Positions 6,501 to 7,901 of a DNA stretch of 7,901 nt are shown in pieces. How positions within the stretch are numbered: the stretch's first letter is position 1; each line of letters begins with the position of its first letter. Both the position numbers and the translations under genes were made by a program. The notes beneath the pieces were generated by a model, which worked only from the letters and a program-made list of their open reading frames with translations, made no database searches and was not told the DNA's origin. The stretch is from SHAN690 sp040905305 (GTDB lineage Bacteria > Bacteroidota > Bacteroidia > Flavobacteriales_G > Salibacteraceae): contig JBBDRU010000110.1 of assembly GCA_040905305.1 (NCBI GenBank), positions 1 through 7,901 on the forward strand, written 5' to 3'.

Positions 6501-7901
6501 AGGAAATGACGGTACGGCAGAGAACTCGTCAAATGCACTTGTTCTTACAGGTCCAGATTCAAACGCTGATGGGGCACCCGATAACTATCCGAATGGTGAT
6601 GTTGACGAAGATGGGATTTTAAACCCTTACGATATTGATTCCGATAATGATGGTATTACGGACAATACAGAAGCACAACTAACAGTTAGTTACATTACGC
6701 CTTCTGGAAGTGATACGGATAACGATGGATTGGATAATGCATATGACCCTACAAATAGTGGAACCTATTTAGTGCCTGTGAATAGCGATGTAGATACAAT
6801 TCCAGATTTTTTAGATACTGATTCAGATGATGATACCTACCCTGATTTAATAGAAGGACATGACATGAACGCTGATGGAATTCCAGACCCAACGAGTCCC
6901 GCAAATACTGGTGTTGGGGGTGTAGCTGACGCTGATGAAGATGGATTACTTGATGGTTGGGACAACAACACCGCGCTTGCTGATCCTACGAACGGTGGTC
7001 TTTCACCAACGAGTCACCCAGATGCCATGAATCCCGGAAACGATCGTGATTGGAGGGAGCTGCGGGATTCCGATGACGATGGCGTAGCGGATCATTTAGA
7101 CAGGGATGATGATAATGACGGTACTCCAGACGTGGATGAATCCTTTGGCTATGATCCTGATGGAAACGAAGATGGTGATGAATATCCAAACTGGTTGGAT
7201 GTTTCTGATGATGGAAACGGAGGTGATGGTTCCTCAACAGACTACACTGATGCTAATAATGATGGTATTGCAGATGTTTATGACTTTGACATGGACGGCA
7301 TTCCAAATCATTTGGACAAGGATTCTGATAACGATGGTATTGTTGACATTCTAGAGGCAGGTGGCGTTGATTCAAATGAAGATGGTGAAGTAGATTATTT
7401 TGTCTCAGGAGACCCCAGTAGCATGATCGATGCAGATTTGGATGGCCTATGGGATGATATTGATGATTTGGATAATGGTTCTGGTGCTGGTGAAGTGACA
7501 TCAGGAACGCCTCTACCATTGTTTGATACAGACGGAACTGGTAACGAGGATTTTCTTGATATCGATAGTGATGGAGACGGAATTATCGACAATATTGAAG
7601 CACAGGAAACAGTTAATAATCCTTTGCAGGCTACCGCTGTAGATACAGATGGAGACGGTATTTCTGATGCATTTGATCCTGATAATGGCGGAACATTTAT
7701 TTTGCCAGTTGACACGGATGAAGATGGAACTGCGGATTATCGAGACACAGATTCTGACAACGATGGTGAGAACGACCTACTTGAAGGTTGGGATACCGAT
7801 GGCGATGGAACCGCAAATACTATCCCTGCAAATAGTGACTCTGATGGTGATGGGTTGGATGATAACTTTGATGATGTTGCTGGAATCGATGCTACCACAA
7901 A
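3448..7901 (+). CDS. Giant secreted modular surface protein with glycine-rich and thrombospondin type 3-like calcium-binding repeats; 3' end cut by window edge
   Basis: The frame is open for 1484 codons without a stop and continues past the window. Modules in order: signal peptide (1-28); N-terminal beta domain typical of large Bacteroidota surface proteins (31-166); glycine-rich beta repeats (167-451); Asp-rich type 3 calcium loops (470-698); a discoidin-like beta-sandwich (699-845); more calcium loops with higher-order repeats (851-1484). It is probably exported and displayed on the cell surface, possibly as a calcium-stabilised rod or adhesin, but no catalytic motif is visible and the ligand is unknown. 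Proteins of this style usually end in a type IX secretion sorting domain, which would lie outside the window. The start is ATG 3448 (AGGTG nine bases upstream) or in-frame ATG 3463, which gives a more classical signal peptide. An in-frame TAG at 3433 rules out earlier ATG starts. The gene is divergent from leuS and is not an obvious operon partner of anything seen. Confidence 0.93.
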   Translation, partial: MEIDKMIRLKSALTLLLIVLLSASSGLSQVNISGVINANVAVDDITQPNCSDCDEGCDDLIEVSDASAFQVGDRALIIQMKGASINTSNTSSGGQITDIANAGNYEFFIIDSIDQGNDILIPRYGLIKNYNESGQVQVIRIPKYGNNTVTVTDTLTAPTWSESAGVGGVVALVAKKLVLNADINVIGAGFKGTQMNVNGTPDNCSVNPTSAYTLNSTASQSYTKGEGIVPDNTSINRGRAPRANGGGSGISGDSGGGGGSSYGSGGIGGKRWCNVGGTPAGGLGGVALSSYFLQDKVFLGGAGGAGFVTTNNPSNSTDGGGIVILFVDTIVGNGYSILADGTSPVGVNPVGAPDGGGGGGGGGTVLLNVLDIQGNLTVTADGGDGQDLNTTNYHGPGGGGGGGVLLYSLPTLPANVTFSADGGRSGQHSDGYENDAGDGADGGTFGLYVPIENVNYRANVDGDDVAGVCDIDDDNDGIPDVQEIYSGDHDNDGIFDFEDADFCDAFFDGVNGWDCSTDGLPNPTGDLDGDGYPNFFDADFPYCGSFVLGIDQICSNFDPDGDGIPSHLDLDSDNDGIPDIIEAGGADTNGDGQADAMLDIDGDGLIDLYDNDDTDGPLGVSPCSPQPGCLENNSYTTLPVYDTDNDTIPDYLDADSDNDGIPDVIEAGGADGNGDGIIDNYGDADGDGFTDRFDATICSDDVSFTTAFGLYLNGPSTGITNGNNASGAPNGTFAQVYDAGDRLVLDLGQVFPTGTLYQLVWRRKVSYGSGPTADMVVEESADGASYSTNSITPQDASQTFITTYMTTENPTRYLRLSTLTGTNDDFEFDGVVAESAVEFTTCVSGTPLFVTGPDNNNDGFPDSYPGGDSDGDGIFDYRDLDSDNDGVPDVVEVGGTDANGDGIADNYIDGDGDGFNDWVDGDSSNALVLGDDSPGSNFANVLFLTGPDNDVDGFPDSIIDQDNDGDGIPNQLDLDSDNDGITDVIEAGGTDANEDGLVDGHATDSDDDGFADAVDGDVGNDGTAENSSNALVLTGPDSNADGAPDNYPNGDVDEDGILNPYDIDSDNDGITDNTEAQLTVSYITPSGSDTDNDGLDNAYDPTNSGTYLVPVNSDVDTIPDFLDTDSDDDTYPDLIEGHDMNADGIPDPTSPANTGVGGVADADEDGLLDGWDNNTALADPTNGGLSPTSHPDAMNPGNDRDWRELRDSDDDGVADHLDRDDDNDGTPDVDESFGYDPDGNEDGDEYPNWLDVSDDGNGGDGSSTDYTDANNDGIADVYDFDMDGIPNHLDKDSDNDGIVDILEAGGVDSNEDGEVDYFVSGDPSSMIDADLDGLWDDIDDLDNGSGAGEVTSGTPLPLFDTDGTGNEDFLDIDSDGDGIIDNIEAQETVNNPLQATAVDTDGDGISDAFDPDNGGTFILPVDTDEDGTADYRDTDSDNDGENDLLEGWDTDGDGTANTIPANSDSDGDGLDDNFDDVAGIDATT
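3538..3945 (+). other. N-terminal beta domain of the giant surface protein
   Basis: Residues 31-166 include DLIEVSDASAFQVGDRALIIQMKG (read as two parts around residues 59-81), GNYEFFIIDSI (103-113), ILIPRYGLIKNYN (119-131) and VQVIRIPKYGN (136-146), followed by LTAPTW. I recognise this order (a fluid 'vGDkvLIIQMKGA', then 'NAGNYEF', then 'vqliRvP.y') from the start of many large secreted Bacteroidota proteins whose function is unknown. Unusual here is a small cysteine cluster, C50, C53 and C57, in an Asp-rich loop before the conserved part; in an exported protein these could form a disulfide or bind a metal. Confidence 0.65.
3946..4800 (+). repeat. Glycine-rich beta-repeat region, period about 40 residues
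   Basis: Residues 167-451. A unit of the form GG-hydrophobic strand-turn-hydrophobic strand-(A/G)(D/A)G occurs at about 167-189 (GGVVALVAKKL...VIGAG), 320-341 (GGIVILFVDTI...ILADG), 362-383 (GGTVLLNVLDI...VTADGG) and 402-423 (GGVLLYSLP...FSADGG), with a last half unit at 442-451 (GGTFGLYVPI). The last units are 40-42 residues apart; a longer insert of serine-glycine-rich sequence (about 190-310) follows the first. Runs of nine glycines (355-363) and seven glycines (397-403) precede strands. The pattern suggests a stacked beta-solenoid. It is not Gly-X-Y collagen and not the RTX nonapeptide. Confidence 0.7.
4855..5541 (+). repeat. First block of thrombospondin type 3-like calcium-binding repeats
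   Basis: Residues 470-698. Loops of the form DxDxDG-x-x-D recur, for example DDNDGIPD (473-480), DLDGDGYPN (526-534), DPDGDGIP (558-565), DSDNDGIPD (571-579 and 655-663) and DADGDGFTD (683-691). Two copies of a larger phrase, DSDNDGIPD followed by (I/V)IEAGGAD and NGDG, lie at 571-592 and 655-676. Such Asp-rich loops bind calcium in type 3 repeats. Cysteines at 503, 515, 544, 554, 623 and 629 could form disulfides between loops. Lysine is absent from the whole block. Confidence 0.85.
5542..5982 (+). other. Discoidin-like beta-sandwich domain inserted between calcium-repeat blocks
   Basis: Residues 699-845 abruptly lose the Asp-rich pattern. They read as a jelly-roll of galactose-binding type: ASGAPNGTFA (725-734), GDRLVLDLGQ (740-749), LVWRRKVSY (759-767), VVEESADGASYS (776-787), TRYLRLST (811-818), ending DDFEFDGV (824-831). 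The order 'leaving-group loop, LDLG, hydrophobic strand, eSxDG, RYlRl, D-F-hD' is what I associate with F5/8 type C-like sugar-binding folds, but distant forms are hard to tell apart. C698 and C842 bracket it and could tie its ends together. A carbohydrate-binding role is inference. Confidence 0.55.
5998..6678 (+). repeat. Tandem higher-order repeat of about 90 residues beginning TGPD
   Basis: Three copies begin with TGPD at residues 851, 945 and 1034, so periods are 94 and 89 residues. Each continues with xxxDGxPD, a DxDxDG loop, then D(L/I)DSDNDG and an E-rich module. Copies 1 and 2 both end in SSNALVL (923-929 and 1027-1033). In copy 1 a 15-residue extra linker (930-944) ending NVLFL precedes the next TGPD and looks like a second version of the same linker. 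Copy 3 is complete only to about residue 1077, where another repeat type begins. Confidence 0.8.
6631..7901 (+). repeat. Long-range duplicated unit, copies 309-310 residues apart
   Basis: Residues 1062-1180 and 1371 to the edge share an order of features not found elsewhere: DIDSDxDGI followed by EAQ (1075-1077 and 1384-1386); a loop then DNAYDP or DAFDP (1096-1101 and 1407-1411); GTYLVPV or GTFILPV (1105-1111 and 1415-1421); DTDS plus a DLIEG or DLLEG (1133-1137 and 1443-1447); and PAN, then DEDGLLDGWDN or DGDGLDDNFDD. The second copy is cut by the window edge. Confidence 0.78.

Larger units (their letters stand above)
5998..7901 (+). repeat. Second, longer block of thrombospondin type 3-like calcium-binding repeats
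   Basis: Residues 851 to the window edge. Calcium loops follow one another almost without break: DSDGDGIFD (868-876), DSDNDGVPD (880-888), DGDGDGFND (909-917), DSDNDGITD (975-983 and 1064-1072), DSDDDGVAD (1207-1215), DSDNDGIVD (1292-1300), DSDGDGIID (1373-1381), DTDGDGISD (1399-1407) and others. A core phrase with E-A or E-G about ten residues after DSDND marks a recurring module of 60-95 residues. Only one lysine (K1291) occurs in these 634 residues, and Asp is about a quarter of residues in the stretches I counted. The block has no cysteine. Higher-order repeats are listed separately. Confidence 0.88.

Noticed and set aside
6986..7715. Minus-strand ORFs opposite the second calcium block, up to 106 codons
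   Set aside because: These are again antisense of GAT-rich repeats. Stops are rare there because of base composition, and no signal sequence or motif is present.
4855..7901. CRISPR array or DNA satellite suggested by the many short repeats
   Set aside because: The repeats keep codon phase, vary at third positions and irregular spacing, and encode calcium loops; there are no uniform spacers.
4855..7901. Dockerin, EF-hand or RTX interpretation of the DxDxDG loops
   Set aside because: Dockerins have just two loops with fixed helices, EF-hands need flanking helices, and RTX has GGxGxDxUx nonapeptides. Here the loops are many, closely packed, and followed by PD, as in thrombospondin type 3 repeats.

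Overview
The window looks like a chromosomal segment from a member of the Bacteroidota, most likely in or near the Flavobacteriales. Four things suggest this: an AT-leaning base composition; a leucyl-tRNA synthetase with an extra segment of about 50 residues before its KYRIAY...NWCPALGT stretch, as I know it from this phylum; promoter-like boxes of the TAnnTTYG type; and a huge secreted protein built from modules typical of Bacteroidota cell-surface proteins. I could not run a search, so the taxonomy is inference.

Layout. The left part (1-3137) is a minus-strand pair: leuS (534-3137, complete) followed by bioY (537 down to the left edge; a few C-terminal codons probably lie outside). The two overlap by four bases: the GTG start of bioY shares GTGA with the TGA stop of leuS, so they are very likely co-transcribed and translationally coupled. 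Both are housekeeping functions: leucine charging of tRNA and biotin uptake.

A 310-base intergenic region (3138-3447) separates leuS from a divergent plus-strand gene. It holds a fair candidate promoter for the plus-strand gene (TTTG at 3265-3268 and TAACTTCG at 3291-3298), a weaker one for leuS, and a leader of roughly 140 bases.

The right part (3448-7901) is one uninterrupted open frame of 1484 codons that runs off the window. It encodes a giant secreted modular protein. In order it has a signal peptide, a Bacteroidota-type N-terminal beta domain, a glycine-rich beta-repeat region with a period of about 40 residues, a first block of Asp-rich thrombospondin-type-3-like calcium loops, a discoidin-like beta-sandwich inserted between two cysteines, and a second, longer block of calcium loops. 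The second block is organised in higher-order repeats: a tandem unit of about 90 residues and a unit of about 115 residues that recurs 309 residues later. The missing C-terminus probably carries a type IX secretion sorting domain, but that is not visible here.

I see no CRISPR array, insertion sequence, tRNA or rRNA. The most interesting object is the giant protein and its nested repeats. I see no evidence for a multi-gene novel system within this window.
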